Shown here in pieces: positions 43,110 through 52,860 of a DNA stretch of 64,000 nucleotides; position 1 is the first letter of the stretch; every line of letters begins with the position of its first letter. The position numbers and the translations under genes are program-made. The DNA comes from Bacillota bacterium (lineage in GTDB: Bacteria > Bacillota > Bacilli > Alicyclobacillales > SLC66): NCBI GenBank assembly GCA_021820975.1, contig JAKADA010000005.1:1-64000 (forward strand). Direction: 5' to 3'. The notes under the pieces were generated by a model that saw only the letters and a list, made by a program, of their open reading frames with translations, searched no databases and was not told where the DNA came from.

Positions 43110-44623
43110 TGCAAGTCTTGGTGACAAGTTTCGGCCCTTCTTATAAAGCAGAAATCACCCGTATGATCAGATTGTTTGTGCCGCAAGTTGTAGTAACTTT
43201 TCAGGATGAAAAGGAAGTGCAAAAGGAGCATGAGCAATTTGACATGCTCCTTGAAACACAAGTTGCGATCAAGGAATTTCTTGTCATCGCTGATGTTGTG
43301 ATCGTTTCGAAAGATATAAAGTACACACGTACGCTTGAAGCTTTAGATCTGGACGAAGTCGTATTACGCAAGATGAGCAAACGAGCACTTTTGTATGCAC
43401 TTCATGTCTGTTTAGCAAAACTTTTCAATAAGACGCAACCATGGGGTATCTTAACAGGAGTTCGCCCATCAAAACTCGTTCATCAACAAGTACGGAACAC
43501 GGGTCGTTTGGCGCTTCTTAACGAGTCTGCCCGTTTACAAACTGAGTATTTGCTTGCGCCGTCACGTGCGGATTTACTTGTCGAAGTGGCTAAAAAAGAG
43601 CTGGAAGTTGTACCTGACTTGTATGATTTGACACGGGAAGTCAGTGTTTATGTAGGCATTCCCTTTTGCCCGACGCATTGTGCTTATTGTACATTTCCAG
43701 CGTATTCTATGGTGGATAAAGCAAGGTATGCACAAGGCTTTTTGGCGGCTATGATCCAGGAAATGAAAGCGCTGGGTGATATTTTACGTGAATTCGATGT
43801 GCGCGTGACTTCTGTGTATATCGGTGGAGGCACACCGACGAGTCTGCAAGCTTTTGAATTAGGTCAAATGCTTGAAGCAATACACAAGTACATCCCTTCA
43901 AGTGGGTCTTGGCGAGAACTGTCTGTTGAAGCGGGGCGAGCGGATACGATTACGAAAGATCGTGTTCGTGTCATGCGTAGCTTTGGTGTCAATAGAATCA
44001 GTGTCAATCCACAAACATTTACTAATGACACATTGCAATTGATAGGTCGGGGTCATCGATCAGGCATTGTGCCTCAACGATTTGCTTTGTGCCGTGACGA
44101 AGGATTTGAAAATATCAACATGGATTTAATTTTAGGTCTGCCTGGGGAAGAGTTGTCTAACGTTATGGATTCTGTTTCGCAAACGCTTGCCTTGCAACCT
44201 GATGCGGTTACTTTACACACGCTCTCGTACAAAAGAACATCAGCGGTTAATCGTGAACGTAATCGTTTTTCTGTGGCCGACGATGATACGATCAAGGTCA
44301 TGATGCAACATGCTGATCAGGAAGTGCGACATGCAGGTTTGGAACCTTACTATTTGTACCGTCAAAAAGATATTTTAGCGAACTTAGAGAATATCGGGTA
44401 TTCATTTCCTGGTAAAGAGGGCGTTTATAATATCTGTATTATCGAAGAAGCACAAACGATTGTTGGTATCGGCGGTGGTTCCGCGAGCAAATGGGTGATG
44501 CCTGATTCGCGCAAAATCACATCACATCAGAATCCGCGTGAACCATCCGTCTACGTGGAAACGATTAACAGAGTTATTGAAAACAAGTCTCGCATGTTAC
44601 GGTCTGTTCTTCATACGGTATAG
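43109..44623 (+). CDS. hemZ: HemZ-type coproporphyrinogen-III oxidase-like radical SAM protein
   Basis: 504 residues. An N-terminal region of about 160 residues is followed by the radical SAM motif CPTHCAYCTFPAY (CxxxCxxC), GGGTPT, and the HemN-like tail NICIIEEAQTIVGIGGGSASKW. HemZ is the Bacillota HemN relative; whether it oxidises coproporphyrinogen here is not shown. The ATG overlaps the selD stop by 1 bp. Confidence 0.88.
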   Translation: MQVLVTSFGPSYKAEITRMIRLFVPQVVVTFQDEKEVQKEHEQFDMLLETQVAIKEFLVIADVVIVSKDIKYTRTLEALDLDEVVLRKMSKRALLYALHVCLAKLFNKTQPWGILTGVRPSKLVHQQVRNTGRLALLNESARLQTEYLLAPSRADLLVEVAKKELEVVPDLYDLTREVSVYVGIPFCPTHCAYCTFPAYSMVDKARYAQGFLAAMIQEMKALGDILREFDVRVTSVYIGGGTPTSLQAFELGQMLEAIHKYIPSSGSWRELSVEAGRADTITKDRVRVMRSFGVNRISVNPQTFTNDTLQLIGRGHRSGIVPQRFALCRDEGFENINMDLILGLPGEELSNVMDSVSQTLALQPDAVTLHTLSYKRTSAVNRERNRFSVADDDTIKVMMQHADQEVRHAGLEPYYLYRQKDILANLENIGYSFPGKEGVYNICIIEEAQTIVGIGGGSASKWVMPDSRKITSHQNPREPSVYVETINRVIENKSRMLRSVLHTV

Positions 44624-44631
44624 CAAGAGGC

Positions 44632-44660
44632 TTGACATGCGTGATGGCAATCGTTACTAT
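44632..44660 (+). promoter_or_regulatory. hisS-aspS promoter
   Basis: TTGACA (44632-44637), 17 bp, TACTAT (44655-44660). Transcription would start near 44667, at the beginning of the T-box leader. Confidence 0.75.
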
Positions 44661-44666
44661 AACATC

Positions 44667-44945
44667 TAAATTCCATATGTGTCTGTGATCAGGAGAGTAC
44701 TGTATGCAATGCGCGCAGAGAGAGGCGGGTCCATGGCTGCAAACCCCCTTGCGTGTTCGTATAGGAAAGACACCTGTGAGACGTCCTATGAAGCAATCAT
44801 GCAAAAGTAGCGACCGGATATTTCCGTTATCACGATAAGAGGCTGTATGAGGAAGCATGTTTTGACATACAGTGAACGCAGGGTGGCACCGCGATCGATC
44901 ATGGCATCGTTCGTCCCTCAAGGACGAAGGGTGCCTTTTTGCGTA
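44667..44945 (+). promoter_or_regulatory. T-box leader of hisS-aspS with possible dual specifier GACAC
   Basis: AGAGTAC (44695-44701) opens Stem I; GGCGGG...GGCTGCAAACCCCC forms the distal arm. The T-box sequence GAACGCAGGGTGGCACCGCG (44874-44893) is exact in form. GGCACC (44885-44890) can pair with GGTGCC (44930-44935) followed by T5, the terminator. The candidate specifier GACAC (44769-44773) holds overlapping Asp (GAC) and His (CAC) codons, fitting the hisS-aspS operon. Uncharged tRNA would favour the antiterminator. Confidence 0.85.
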
Positions 44946-44978
44946 GCGTTTTTTACTAAGGAGAAAAGAGGAAACGTC

Positions 44979-46256
44979 ATGGCGGAGTTTAGTAAACCGC
45001 GCGGTACAGCAGATATCTTGCCAGATCAGATTCTACAATGGCAAACGGTAGAACAAGAAGCTAGAAAACAATTTTCTTTGTATCATTTCCATGAGATTCG
45101 CACGCCGATTTTTGAACATACCGAAGTTTTTGAACGAGGTGTCGGCGATACCACCGATATCGTACAAAAAGAAATGTACACGTTCAGCGATCGCGCGAAT
45201 CGATCGATCACCTTGCGCCCAGAAGGTACGGCCGGCGTAGTGCGTGCTTTCGTTGAAGCAAAAATGTATGGTGGTCCACTTCCTGTGAAGCTGTTTTATA
45301 TTGGCCCTATGTTTCGTTATGAGGCACCGCAAGCGGGTCGCTTTCGGCAATTGCACCAATACGGTGTTGAAGTGATCGGTTCTGATGATCCTCGTGTTGA
45401 TGCGGAAGTGATCGAATTGGCAGATCGCTATTTGCGATCCGTAGGTGCAAAAGCCCATCTAGAGATCAATTCCGTTGGTTGTAAAACTTGCCGTGCACGT
45501 CATAAAGAAGCCCTAATCACCCATCTGACCCCAGTTAAGGATGAACTATGTGATGATTGTCAGGGACGTTTAACCAAAAATCCTTTGCGGATATTGGACT
45601 GTAAAAAAGATGCTGATCATCCTGCTGTCAAATCGAGCCCGCTTTTGCTCGACTATCTGTGTGATGACTGTAAGAGTCATTTCACAGAAGTTTTACACAG
45701 TTTAGATGCAATACACTTGGAATATGAAGTTAATCCACGGCTGGTGCGTGGTTTAGATTATTACACCAAAACAGCTTTTGAATTTATTGATGAACGCATC
45801 GGCGCAAAAAGCACGATCTTAGGCGGTGGTCGCTATAACGGATTAATTAGTATGTTAGGCGGACCAGAAGTGCCAGGTATCGGTTTTGCGGGAGGTATCG
45901 AACGTCTGCTTTTATCGCGAAAAGCAACTGGGCTTGACGATGTAGCAGAAGATGAAGTGGATGCTTATATCGTAGCTATGGGTGATGAAGCGAGAGCAGC
46001 AACGGTTACTTTGCTAAAACAACTCAGGGATCGACACATCAAAGTCGATACGGATTACACGTTAAGAGGTGTCAAGGCACAGATGAAAACCGCCGATCGC
46101 TTACATGCCAAAGTGGCTATTGTCATCGGTGACGATGAGTTAGCACAAGGAGCGTATACTGTTCGTGATTTATTTGAAAAAACACAACAAATGGTGCCTA
46201 TTGAACAAATTCCATCCTACTTACAAGGTGTAATGAGAAAGGCGGAACAACAGTGA
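44979..46256 (+). CDS. hisS: Histidyl-tRNA synthetase
   Basis: 425 residues. Class II motifs: [14 protein letters not shown], the His-specific [13 protein letters not shown], and GGGRYNGL with [12 protein letters not shown], then a C-terminal anticodon-binding domain. ATG 44979 with SD GGAG; an apparent in-frame extension upstream runs through the T-box and is not coding. Cotranscribed with aspS (4-bp overlap). Confidence 0.96.
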   Translation: MAEFSKPRGTADILPDQILQWQTVEQEARKQFSLYHFHEIRTPIFEHTEVFERGVGDTTDIVQKEMYTFSDRANRSITLRPEGTAGVVRAFVEAKMYGGPLPVKLFYIGPMFRYEAPQAGRFRQLHQYGVEVIGSDDPRVDAEVIELADRYLRSVGAKAHLEINSVGCKTCRARHKEALITHLTPVKDELCDDCQGRLTKNPLRILDCKKDADHPAVKSSPLLLDYLCDDCKSHFTEVLHSLDAIHLEYEVNPRLVRGLDYYTKTAFEFIDERIGAKSTILGGGRYNGLISMLGGPEVPGIGFAGGIERLLLSRKATGLDDVAEDEVDAYIVAMGDEARAATVTLLKQLRDRHIKVDTDYTLRGVKAQMKTADRLHAKVAIVIGDDELAQGAYTVRDLFEKTQQMVPIEQIPSYLQGVMRKAEQQ

Positions 46257-48025
46257 ACCGAACACATCAAGCAGGACTATTGCGTAGCGAAAATGCAGGG
46301 CAAGTGGTGATCCTATCTGGATGGGTGCAACGTCGACGTGATTTGGGTGGCGTCATCTTTGTTGATTTGCGTGATCGAAGTGGTATTGTGCAGTTAGTTT
46401 TTCGCAGTGATGTGAATGAAGAGGCATTACAAATTGCCGATCGTTTGCGTAGTGAATACGTGATTCGCTGTACCGGAACGGTGGTCTTGCGTGACGAGGA
46501 AGCAATCAACCCAAAACTTGCAACGGGTAAAATCGAAGTCACTGTTGATGAATTGGTTATTTTCAATGCGGCAAAAACACCGCCATTTGCTATAGAAGAT
46601 GATGTGGAAGTCGACGAATCGGTGCGTCTGCGCTATCGTTATTTAGATTTGCGCCGTCCCATGATGCAACAAACGTTCATGCTACGCCACAAAGTGACAA
46701 AAGTACTTCGTGATTACTTGGATGAGAAAGGTTTCTTAGAAATCGAAACACCCATGCTAACCAAAAGTACGCCTGAAGGTGCACGCGATTACCTCGTACC
46801 CTCGCGCTTGCATCCTGCGGAATTTTACGCGTTACCACAATCACCACAGTTGTTTAAACAATTGCTGATGGTGGCTGGATATGAAAAGTATTTTCAAATT
46901 GTGCGTTGTTTTCGTGATGAAGACTTACGCGCGGACAGGCAACCCGAATTTACGCAAGTCGATATTGAAACGTCGTTTTTAAGTAAAGAAGAATTGCAAG
47001 ACATGATGGAAAAGATGATTGCTGATGTCTTTAAAAAGACGATGAATGTCGATATCGCTTTACCTTTTACGCGTATGACGTATGATGAAGCCATAGGGCG
47101 TTATGGTTCGGACAAGCCTGATTTACGCTTTGCTTTAGAGCTTGTTGATTTGTCTGATGTGGTGAAAAATGCATCATTTAAAGTATTTGCGGATGTCATA
47201 GCTACAGGCGGACAGGTGAAGGCACTCGTTGCTCCAGGCTGTGGTAGCTATAGTCGCAAAGACATTGATGACCTTTCAAAAATTGCTGCTCGCTTTCGAG
47301 CAAAAGGCTTAGCGTGGATGATCGTCGAACAAAATGGGCTTCGTTCATCCATCACGAAGTTTTTCACCGATGACGAGTTGCAAGCAATCGTTCAGACGAC
47401 AAGTGCAAAGCCAGGAGACTTAGTGCTTTTTGTGGCCGATAAAAAGAAAGTTCTCGCAGATGCTCTTGGTGCACTTCGCAGTCATTTCGGTAGAGTGTTG
47501 AATTTGATCGATGAAAACAAACTATCTTTTTTGTGGGTTACGGATTTCCCTCTTTTGTCCTATGATGAAGAGGAAAAAAGATATGTATCGGAACACCATC
47601 CTTTTACGATGCCTGTAGAGAAGGATATTGCGCTTCTTGAAACGGATCCAGAAGCTGTAAAGGCGCAGGCGTATGATATGGTTTTGAATGGTTTTGAAAT
47701 TGGTGGAGGCTCGATGAGGATCTATCAACGACCAGTACAAGAGTTGATTTTTTCGAAGCTTGGTTTTAGTCAAGAAGAGGCCAAAGAGAAGTTTGGATTT
47801 TTGCTTGAGGCATTTGAATATGGGACACCGCCGCATGGCGGAATTGCTTTTGGGCTTGATCGCATTATCATGATTATGGCTCAACAATCGTCGTTGCGTG
47901 AAGTTATTGCTTTCCCGAAAACGGCGAGTGGGACTTGCCTGATGACAGATGCTCCTTCGAGCGTGTCACAAGCGCAATGGGATGTGCTCCATCTATTGCC
48001 ACAGGCTGTTGAAAAAGTGAAGTAA
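46253..48025 (+). CDS. aspS: Aspartyl-tRNA synthetase
   Basis: 590 residues, bacterial type. N-terminal OB-fold ([24 protein letters not shown]), class II core ([40 protein letters not shown]), an inserted GAD domain around 300-420, and motif 3 [12 protein letters not shown] start overlapping hisS. Controlled by the shared T-box. Confidence 0.96.
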   Translation: MNRTHQAGLLRSENAGQVVILSGWVQRRRDLGGVIFVDLRDRSGIVQLVFRSDVNEEALQIADRLRSEYVIRCTGTVVLRDEEAINPKLATGKIEVTVDELVIFNAAKTPPFAIEDDVEVDESVRLRYRYLDLRRPMMQQTFMLRHKVTKVLRDYLDEKGFLEIETPMLTKSTPEGARDYLVPSRLHPAEFYALPQSPQLFKQLLMVAGYEKYFQIVRCFRDEDLRADRQPEFTQVDIETSFLSKEELQDMMEKMIADVFKKTMNVDIALPFTRMTYDEAIGRYGSDKPDLRFALELVDLSDVVKNASFKVFADVIATGGQVKALVAPGCGSYSRKDIDDLSKIAARFRAKGLAWMIVEQNGLRSSITKFFTDDELQAIVQTTSAKPGDLVLFVADKKKVLADALGALRSHFGRVLNLIDENKLSFLWVTDFPLLSYDEEEKRYVSEHHPFTMPVEKDIALLETDPEAVKAQAYDMVLNGFEIGGGSMRIYQRPVQELIFSKLGFSQEEAKEKFGFLLEAFEYGTPPHGGIAFGLDRIIMIMAQQSSLREVIAFPKTASGTCLMTDAPSSVSQAQWDVLHLLPQAVEKVK

Positions 48026-48058
48026 GCCTGTTGGACATTTTTATAAAGGGATGTTTTT

Positions 48059-49102
48059 ATGATCGATTTGCGCAGTGATACGGTAACAAAACCTACGCCT
48101 GCTATGCGCGCAGCCATGGCTAACGCAGAAGTTGGCGATGATGTCTATGGTGAAGATAAAACAGTAATTGCGTTAGAAGAGACAGCTGCTTCGCTACTTG
48201 GAAAAGAGGCTGCGCTTTTTGTAACAAGTGGGACACAAGGCAATCAGGTGGCCGTTTTGACGCATACAAGACCTTCACAAGAGGTTATCGTCGAATCACA
48301 AGCGCATATTTACTTTTATGAGGTTGGAGCGATGGCTGCTTTGGCGGGTGTTCAGGTGCGCACGGTCGCTGGTATTCGTGGCCAAATGCATCCTGATCAT
48401 GTCAAACACGCGATTCGTGATGATGACATCCATTTTCCACAGACTTCCTTGATCTGTCTTGAAAATACCCATAATCGTGCTGGGGGAGCTGTGTTGCCCC
48501 TGGCCTATATGGATGAGATTCAAACGATTGCAAGAGATAAAAAAATTGCATTACATTTGGATGGTGCTCGTTTGTTTCATGCAGCGGTTGCTACAGGGCA
48601 ACCTATTGTAGAATTTGCAAGACGTGTAGACAGTGTTCAAGTATGTCTGTCAAAAGGGTTATCCGCACCGATCGGATCGATCCTCGCAGGATCACGTGAT
48701 TTTATCTATCGAGCGCGCAAATGGAGAAAGGCGCTAGGTGGTGGAATGCGCCAAGTCGGCGTTTTGGCAGCCCCTGGATTGATTGCCTTAACACAAATGG
48801 TGGATCGTTTGCAAAATGATCATGATCGTGCCAAACGTCTAGCTAGTGCACTGTCACAAATGCCAGGTGTGAGCATGCATCCTGATCATGTAGAGACGAA
48901 CATCGTGATTGCGGATATAACGAAGTTACGTTGTTCTCCAGAAGAATTTTTGCATGATCTCGCAAACGTTGGGGTTCTTGCCTCGAATTTCGGTGATGGA
49001 CTCATTCGTTTTGTGACGCATCTAGGTATTGAAGATGACGATATTGAACAGGCGATCATGGGAATTCATCAGGTTGTACAAGCGCATAAGCAGTTCGCGT
49101 AA
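48059..49102 (+). CDS. ltaE: Low-specificity L-threonine aldolase
   Basis: 347 residues. MIDLRSDTVTKPTPAMRAAM, GDDVYGED and the PLP Lys in QVCLSKGLSAPIGS identify the family, which cleaves L-threonine/allo-threonine to glycine and acetaldehyde. Located 33 bp after aspS, so possibly in that transcript. Confidence 0.93.
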   Translation: MIDLRSDTVTKPTPAMRAAMANAEVGDDVYGEDKTVIALEETAASLLGKEAALFVTSGTQGNQVAVLTHTRPSQEVIVESQAHIYFYEVGAMAALAGVQVRTVAGIRGQMHPDHVKHAIRDDDIHFPQTSLICLENTHNRAGGAVLPLAYMDEIQTIARDKKIALHLDGARLFHAAVATGQPIVEFARRVDSVQVCLSKGLSAPIGSILAGSRDFIYRARKWRKALGGGMRQVGVLAAPGLIALTQMVDRLQNDHDRAKRLASALSQMPGVSMHPDHVETNIVIADITKLRCSPEEFLHDLANVGVLASNFGDGLIRFVTHLGIEDDDIEQAIMGIHQVVQAHKQFA

Positions 49103-49119
49103 AAAAGGACGATCAAGAC

Positions 49120-50394
49120 ATGGAAAACTGGGGAAGTATTCCCCTGCCGGAACGTATGCGACCGCAATCACTCGCGGATTACGTAGGACAGCAGCATTTG
49201 GTAGGCGAAGGTGGATTAATTCGCAACTTAATCGATGCACATCACCTTGTTTCTTTGGTGCTGTGGGGGCCGCCTGGTACTGGCAAAACAACGCTTGCAA
49301 AACTTCTGTCGAGTGTCGCAAAAGCTCGCTTTATTGAGTTGTCCGCTGTTACTTCAGGTGTTAAGGAACTGCGTGAAGCGTTTATCCAGGCACAAGAAGA
49401 ACGGGATTTCTATGGTGTTTCTACAGTCCTTTTCGTTGATGAGATTCATCGTTTTTCCAAAGCACAACAAGATAGCTTGCTGCCTGCCATAGAGCAGGGA
49501 ACGGTAATTTTTATCGGTAGTACGACGCAAAATCCGCATATCTGCCTAACACCAGCTTTACAGAGTCGGTTGCAAATTTGTGAGTTGTTACCTTTAACTT
49601 ATGATCAGATCAAATTAGGGTTAGAGCGTGCATTAGTCGACGAAAAAAATGGTCTTGGTCTACCATCAGAAAGCGTAGCGAAAGAAGCTTTTGATTTGGT
49701 CATCACACGCTCTGGCGGTGACTTGCGAAAAGCCATGCTCGGTCTTGAATGGAGTGCGATGTACGCTTTATCTCATGGCAAAAGATTTATTGAAGTGAAA
49801 CATGTGGCAAAAGCGATGCAAGCTACAACTTTTGTTGATGAGTCGACGTTGTATGATTTGCTAAGTGCATTTGGTAAATCGTTACGTGGTAGTGACAGTG
49901 ATGCTGCTTTATATTGGTTTTTGCGCATGATTGAAGCTGGCGTCGATCCGCGGATACCTGTTCGGCGCCTTATTGTTCATGCGAGTGAAGATGTGGGGCT
50001 CGCAAGCCCACAAGCTATGGTACAAGCAGTTTCGGCCATGCAAGCTTTGGATTTTGTTGGTATGCCTGAAGCAAGAATACCGATCGCTCAGGCGATTGTT
50101 TTTGTGTGCGAGGCACCAAAATCCAACAGCATCGTTTTGGCCTTACAAAGCGCAACGGATGCTGTAACAAGATATCCGCATGAACCTGTACCGACTTATT
50201 TGCGTGATCGACACTTCCCCCGGATGGGTGATCAGGACGCGACGTATATGTATCCGCATGAGTTCCCGCATCATTATGTAAAGCAAACCTATTTGCCAGA
50301 GGTTTTACAGGATCAAATCTTTTACCATCCTGGGGTAGAAGGCACTGAAGTACGTATTGTTCCACATAAATTACGCAAAATCGAAAAAGAGTAG
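49120..50394 (+). CDS. rarA: RarA/MgsA replication-associated AAA+ ATPase
   Basis: 424 residues. Walker A GPPGTGKTTLAKLL, Walker B VLFVDEIHRFSKAQQD, sensor IGSTTQNPHICL, then the clamp-loader-like tetramerisation part DLLSAFGKSLRGSDSDAALYW. Acts at stalled replication forks. Position before cymR-iscS is the usual Bacillota order (yrvN). Confidence 0.94.
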   Translation: MENWGSIPLPERMRPQSLADYVGQQHLVGEGGLIRNLIDAHHLVSLVLWGPPGTGKTTLAKLLSSVAKARFIELSAVTSGVKELREAFIQAQEERDFYGVSTVLFVDEIHRFSKAQQDSLLPAIEQGTVIFIGSTTQNPHICLTPALQSRLQICELLPLTYDQIKLGLERALVDEKNGLGLPSESVAKEAFDLVITRSGGDLRKAMLGLEWSAMYALSHGKRFIEVKHVAKAMQATTFVDESTLYDLLSAFGKSLRGSDSDAALYWFLRMIEAGVDPRIPVRRLIVHASEDVGLASPQAMVQAVSAMQALDFVGMPEARIPIAQAIVFVCEAPKSNSIVLALQSATDAVTRYPHEPVPTYLRDRHFPRMGDQDATYMYPHEFPHHYVKQTYLPEVLQDQIFYHPGVEGTEVRIVPHKLRKIEKE

Positions 50395-50436
50395 GGTTTC
50401 TGATACCTGTACTTGTGCTATACTAAAATTTGTGAC

Positions 50437-50880
50437 ATGCATGCGGCAAGGGTGGTGATTCCCTTTTTAACAGTTTCTACGAAAGGCCGCTACGGATTAT
50501 TGCTCATGATTGATCTTGGAACAGCAGGGCCGGACGTGCCCGTTTCACTTAAGTCAATTGCTGAACGAAAAGGTTTGTCGGACCATTATCTCGAACAATT
50601 AATTGCACCGCTTCGCAATGCGGGTTTAGTCAAAAGCGTTCGTGGTGCTTATGGCGGTTACTTGTTAGCTAGACCAGCCGATCAAATCACGGCAGGTGAA
50701 GTATTGGTTGTTTTGGAAGGACCCATCGCAGTGGTTGAATCAGGCGCCGATGATGGTCTTGATTTGTTTTGGGCTCGTTTACGAAAAAGCGTAGAACAAG
50801 TATTCGACTCGACAACAATTGCCGACTTAATTGATATGTGGGGTAAAAATGATCCTGGATCACTCATGTTTTACATTTAG
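50437..50880 (+). CDS. cymR: Rrf2-family regulator (CymR-like)
   Basis: 147 residues from ATG 50437. The winged HTH STKGRYGLLLMIDL, then LKSIAERKGLSDHYLEQLIA and KSVRGAYGGYLLARPA is typical of Rrf2. It has no cysteines, so no Fe-S cluster as in IscR, consistent with CymR, the cysteine-metabolism repressor. An extended -10 (TGCTATACT, -10 at 50419-50424) lies just before the ATG, which would leave a leader of only about 5 nt. Next to iscS, as in B. subtilis. Confidence 0.85.
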   Translation: MHAARVVIPFLTVSTKGRYGLLLMIDLGTAGPDVPVSLKSIAERKGLSDHYLEQLIAPLRNAGLVKSVRGAYGGYLLARPADQITAGEVLVVLEGPIAVVESGADDGLDLFWARLRKSVEQVFDSTTIADLIDMWGKNDPGSLMFYI

Positions 50881-50898
50881 GTTAAGAAGGATATTTTT

Positions 50899-52035
50899 GT
50901 GAAATCGATCTATTTAGATTATGCAGCAACCACGCCAATTCATCCCGATGTTCAACGGGCAATGATGCAATCATTAGAAGAGGATTTTGGTAATCCATCG
51001 AGTATCCATCGTGCGGGACGAAGCGCTAAGCAAGCTGTAGAAGATGCCCGTTCTATCGTTGCTAAGGCACTTGGTGCAAAGAATCATGAAATTATTTTTA
51101 CGTCAGGCGGCACCGAGAGTGATGTTCTCGCTTTGACAGGTATCCTTATGGCAGGACAAGCCCGTCATATGGTAACAACTTCGATTGAACATCATGCCGT
51201 ATTGCATACTTGTGATTGGCTTGCTGATCTTGGCTATGAGATTACGTACGTGGCGCCACAAAATGATGGTTCTGTTTTAGTTGAGGATATGCTTCATGCC
51301 GTGCGGTCAGATACAGGGTTGATTAGTATGATGTGGGTTAATAATGAAACGGGTGCGGTTCAACCCGTGGCAGAGTTGGCACAGGCCCTTGTCGGTTCTT
51401 CTGTGTATTTGCATACAGATGCCGTGCAAGCAATTGGGTCTCTTGCAGTGAATGTAAAGGATACGCCAGTTGCCGCACTTTCCCTATCAGGACATAAATT
51501 ATTTGGACCTAAAGGTATCGGTGCCTTGTATTTGCGTTCTGGCACTCCCTTTCGATCAATAATAAATGGTGGAACACAAGAAAAGAACCGCCGTGCTGGT
51601 ACCGAAAATATCGCTTCGATCATTGGACTTTCGCATGCTATCAATTTGACTGTGACAAAGCGAGAAGAGTATGAACGGCTCGTCTGTAGTCACCGCGATC
51701 GCTTTTTGCAGTACATGATGGAGAATCTCGATTGTGCTCATGAGCACCGCAGTAAAAAGCAGGCTGGACACATTTTGAACATCCGTTTCGATAATGTACC
51801 TGCAGATTTGCTTCTTATTGCGCTTGATCTTGAAGGCGTATTTGCTTCTGCAGGATCTGCATGTACAGCTGGATCGATTGAACCATCGCACGTGCTTGTC
51901 GCCATGGGATTATCAGATGAGGAAGTGCGGTCTTCTGTGCGTTTTAGTTTTTCGCCTTTTGTACCTGTTTCAGCTATCGAAAGAGCCGCAACTGTAGTTA
52001 TTGATACTGTGAAAAGACTGCGTCATATCTTGTGA
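50899..52035 (+). CDS. iscS: Cysteine desulfurase
   Basis: 378 residues. PLP Lys in LSLSGHKLFGPKGIG, catalytic Cys in ASAGSACTAGS, start IYLDYAATTPIHPDV. NifS/IscS type that releases sulfur from cysteine for tRNA thiolation or Fe-S clusters. GTG start 11 nt after AAGGAT. In B. subtilis its partner mnmA follows directly; here it does not. Confidence 0.93.
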   Translation: MKSIYLDYAATTPIHPDVQRAMMQSLEEDFGNPSSIHRAGRSAKQAVEDARSIVAKALGAKNHEIIFTSGGTESDVLALTGILMAGQARHMVTTSIEHHAVLHTCDWLADLGYEITYVAPQNDGSVLVEDMLHAVRSDTGLISMMWVNNETGAVQPVAELAQALVGSSVYLHTDAVQAIGSLAVNVKDTPVAALSLSGHKLFGPKGIGALYLRSGTPFRSIINGGTQEKNRRAGTENIASIIGLSHAINLTVTKREEYERLVCSHRDRFLQYMMENLDCAHEHRSKKQAGHILNIRFDNVPADLLLIALDLEGVFASAGSACTAGSIEPSHVLVAMGLSDEEVRSSVRFSFSPFVPVSAIERAATVVIDTVKRLRHIL

Positions 52036-52113
52036 ATTCGTGGTTTATGATTGAGAAATTTGGACACGCTGAAAGGTGACATGGGCAAAATCGACCAGAG
52101 GAGTGCATTGTAG

Positions 52114-52308
52114 ATGGAACGGTGTCCGCACTGCAATAGCAGAGATATCGGGAAAATAGGTAACAATCAATTTTATTGTTGGAATTGTTATATGGAATTT
52201 GCGTTAGTAGGCGATCAAGTTAGGATTTTCCATGTGGATGAAGATGGCAGTCTGGTTGCCTTTTCACCTGAGGCTTTGGAGCAAGACGCACCTGCGGCCG
52301 TTTCATAG
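52114..52308 (+). CDS. Small zinc-ribbon protein
   Basis: 64 residues. Two CxxC knuckles (CPHCNSRDIG; FYCWNCYMEF) form a zinc ribbon, then a short acidic tail. Function unknown; small proteins of this kind occur in Bacillota near iscS/mnmA-type genes. Strong terminator follows. Confidence 0.75.
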   Translation: MERCPHCNSRDIGKIGNNQFYCWNCYMEFALVGDQVRIFHVDEDGSLVAFSPEALEQDAPAAVS

Positions 52309-52318
52309 CAATACCTTG

Positions 52319-52350
52319 GGAGATAACGAGAAATCGTAAGTCTCCTTTTT
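52319..52350 (+). terminator. Terminator after the zinc-ribbon gene
   Basis: GGAGA..ACGA-GAAA-TCGT..TCTCC followed by T5 (52346-52350). It ends the cymR-iscS transcript. Confidence 0.8.
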
Positions 52351-52355
52351 ATTAG

Positions 52356-52384
52356 TTGCAATGACGATAAAAACCTGATATATT
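52356..52384 (+). promoter_or_regulatory. tRNA-Ile promoter
   Basis: TTGCAA (52356-52361), 17 bp, TATATT (52379-52384), about 20 nt before the tRNA. Confidence 0.75.
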
Positions 52385-52404
52385 ATATTTCGTTGTTCTA
52401 TTAA

Positions 52405-52481
52405 GGGCCTATAGCTCAGCTGGCTAGAGCGCACGACTGATAATCGTGAGGTCAGTGGTTCGAGTCCACTTAGGCCCACCA
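52405..52481 (+). tRNA. tRNA-Ile (GAT)
   Basis: 77 nt with 3' CCA encoded. Acceptor GGGCCTA/TAGGCCC, anticodon GAT (52439-52441) in CTGATAA, T-loop GGTTCGAGTCC. A single tRNA gene outside an rRNA operon, with its own promoter and terminator. Confidence 0.96.
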
Positions 52482-52497
52482 TAGTTGACAGACATTC

Positions 52498-52548
52498 ACA
52501 ACGTTCTATGATACTCATTGAGTTGAAACATAGATGCGTTGTTTTTTT
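52498..52548 (+). terminator. Terminator of tRNA-Ile
   Basis: ACAACG..TTCTATG pairs with CATAGA..CGTTGT and is followed by T6 (52543-52548). Confidence 0.75.
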
Positions 52549-52576
52549 ATTCGTGATGATGAAGGGGGCACTTTTT

Positions 52577-52792
52577 ATGATTATTACTGGGACAAGAGTT
52601 ATCTTGGCCGTGGTAGCACTAGGTGTCTTTTTATTAGTGCAAGGCAAACAACGCCGCGTATCTGACACGTATTTGCAACGAATTAAGGAAAGGCAGCATC
52701 AAGAATTGGAAGAAGCTTTGATCGAACAAGAACAACTCGATCAGAAAAAGCGTGATCGCGATAAATTCGAGTCTGACGATAAAAGCGAATGA
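52577..52792 (+). CDS. Small membrane-anchored hypothetical protein
   Basis: 71 residues. One N-terminal span (IITGTRVILAVVALGVFLLV), then a charged helix likely to be a coiled coil (RIKERQHQELEEALIEQEQL). ATG 52577 has AAGGGGG 8 nt upstream. No family recognised. Start choice is not certain because in-frame Met codons lie upstream. Confidence 0.6.
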   Translation: MIITGTRVILAVVALGVFLLVQGKQRRVSDTYLQRIKERQHQELEEALIEQEQLDQKKRDRDKFESDDKSE

Positions 52793-52806
52793 GATATTTG
52801 TAGTCG

Positions 52807-52845
52807 CATATACTTTCTGTGATTGCTTGTCACAGAAAGTATATG
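52807..52845. repeat. 16-bp perfect inverted repeat before the AI-2E gene
   Basis: CATATACTTTCTGTGA (52807-52822) and its exact inverse (52830-52845) with a 7-nt loop. No T tract follows on the plus strand, so it does not look like a terminator. It ends 15 bp before GTG 52861. Confidence 0.6.
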
Positions 52846-52860
52846 GGGGCGGCACATTCA

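Noticed and set aside
44847-44978. In-frame N-terminal extension of hisS
   Set aside because: It lies within the T-box antiterminator/terminator and reads like non-coding sequence; the SD fits ATG 44979.
49029-49337. Extra ORFs across the ltaE-rarA junction
   Set aside because: Both neighbouring genes are well conserved and read in other frames through this interval.
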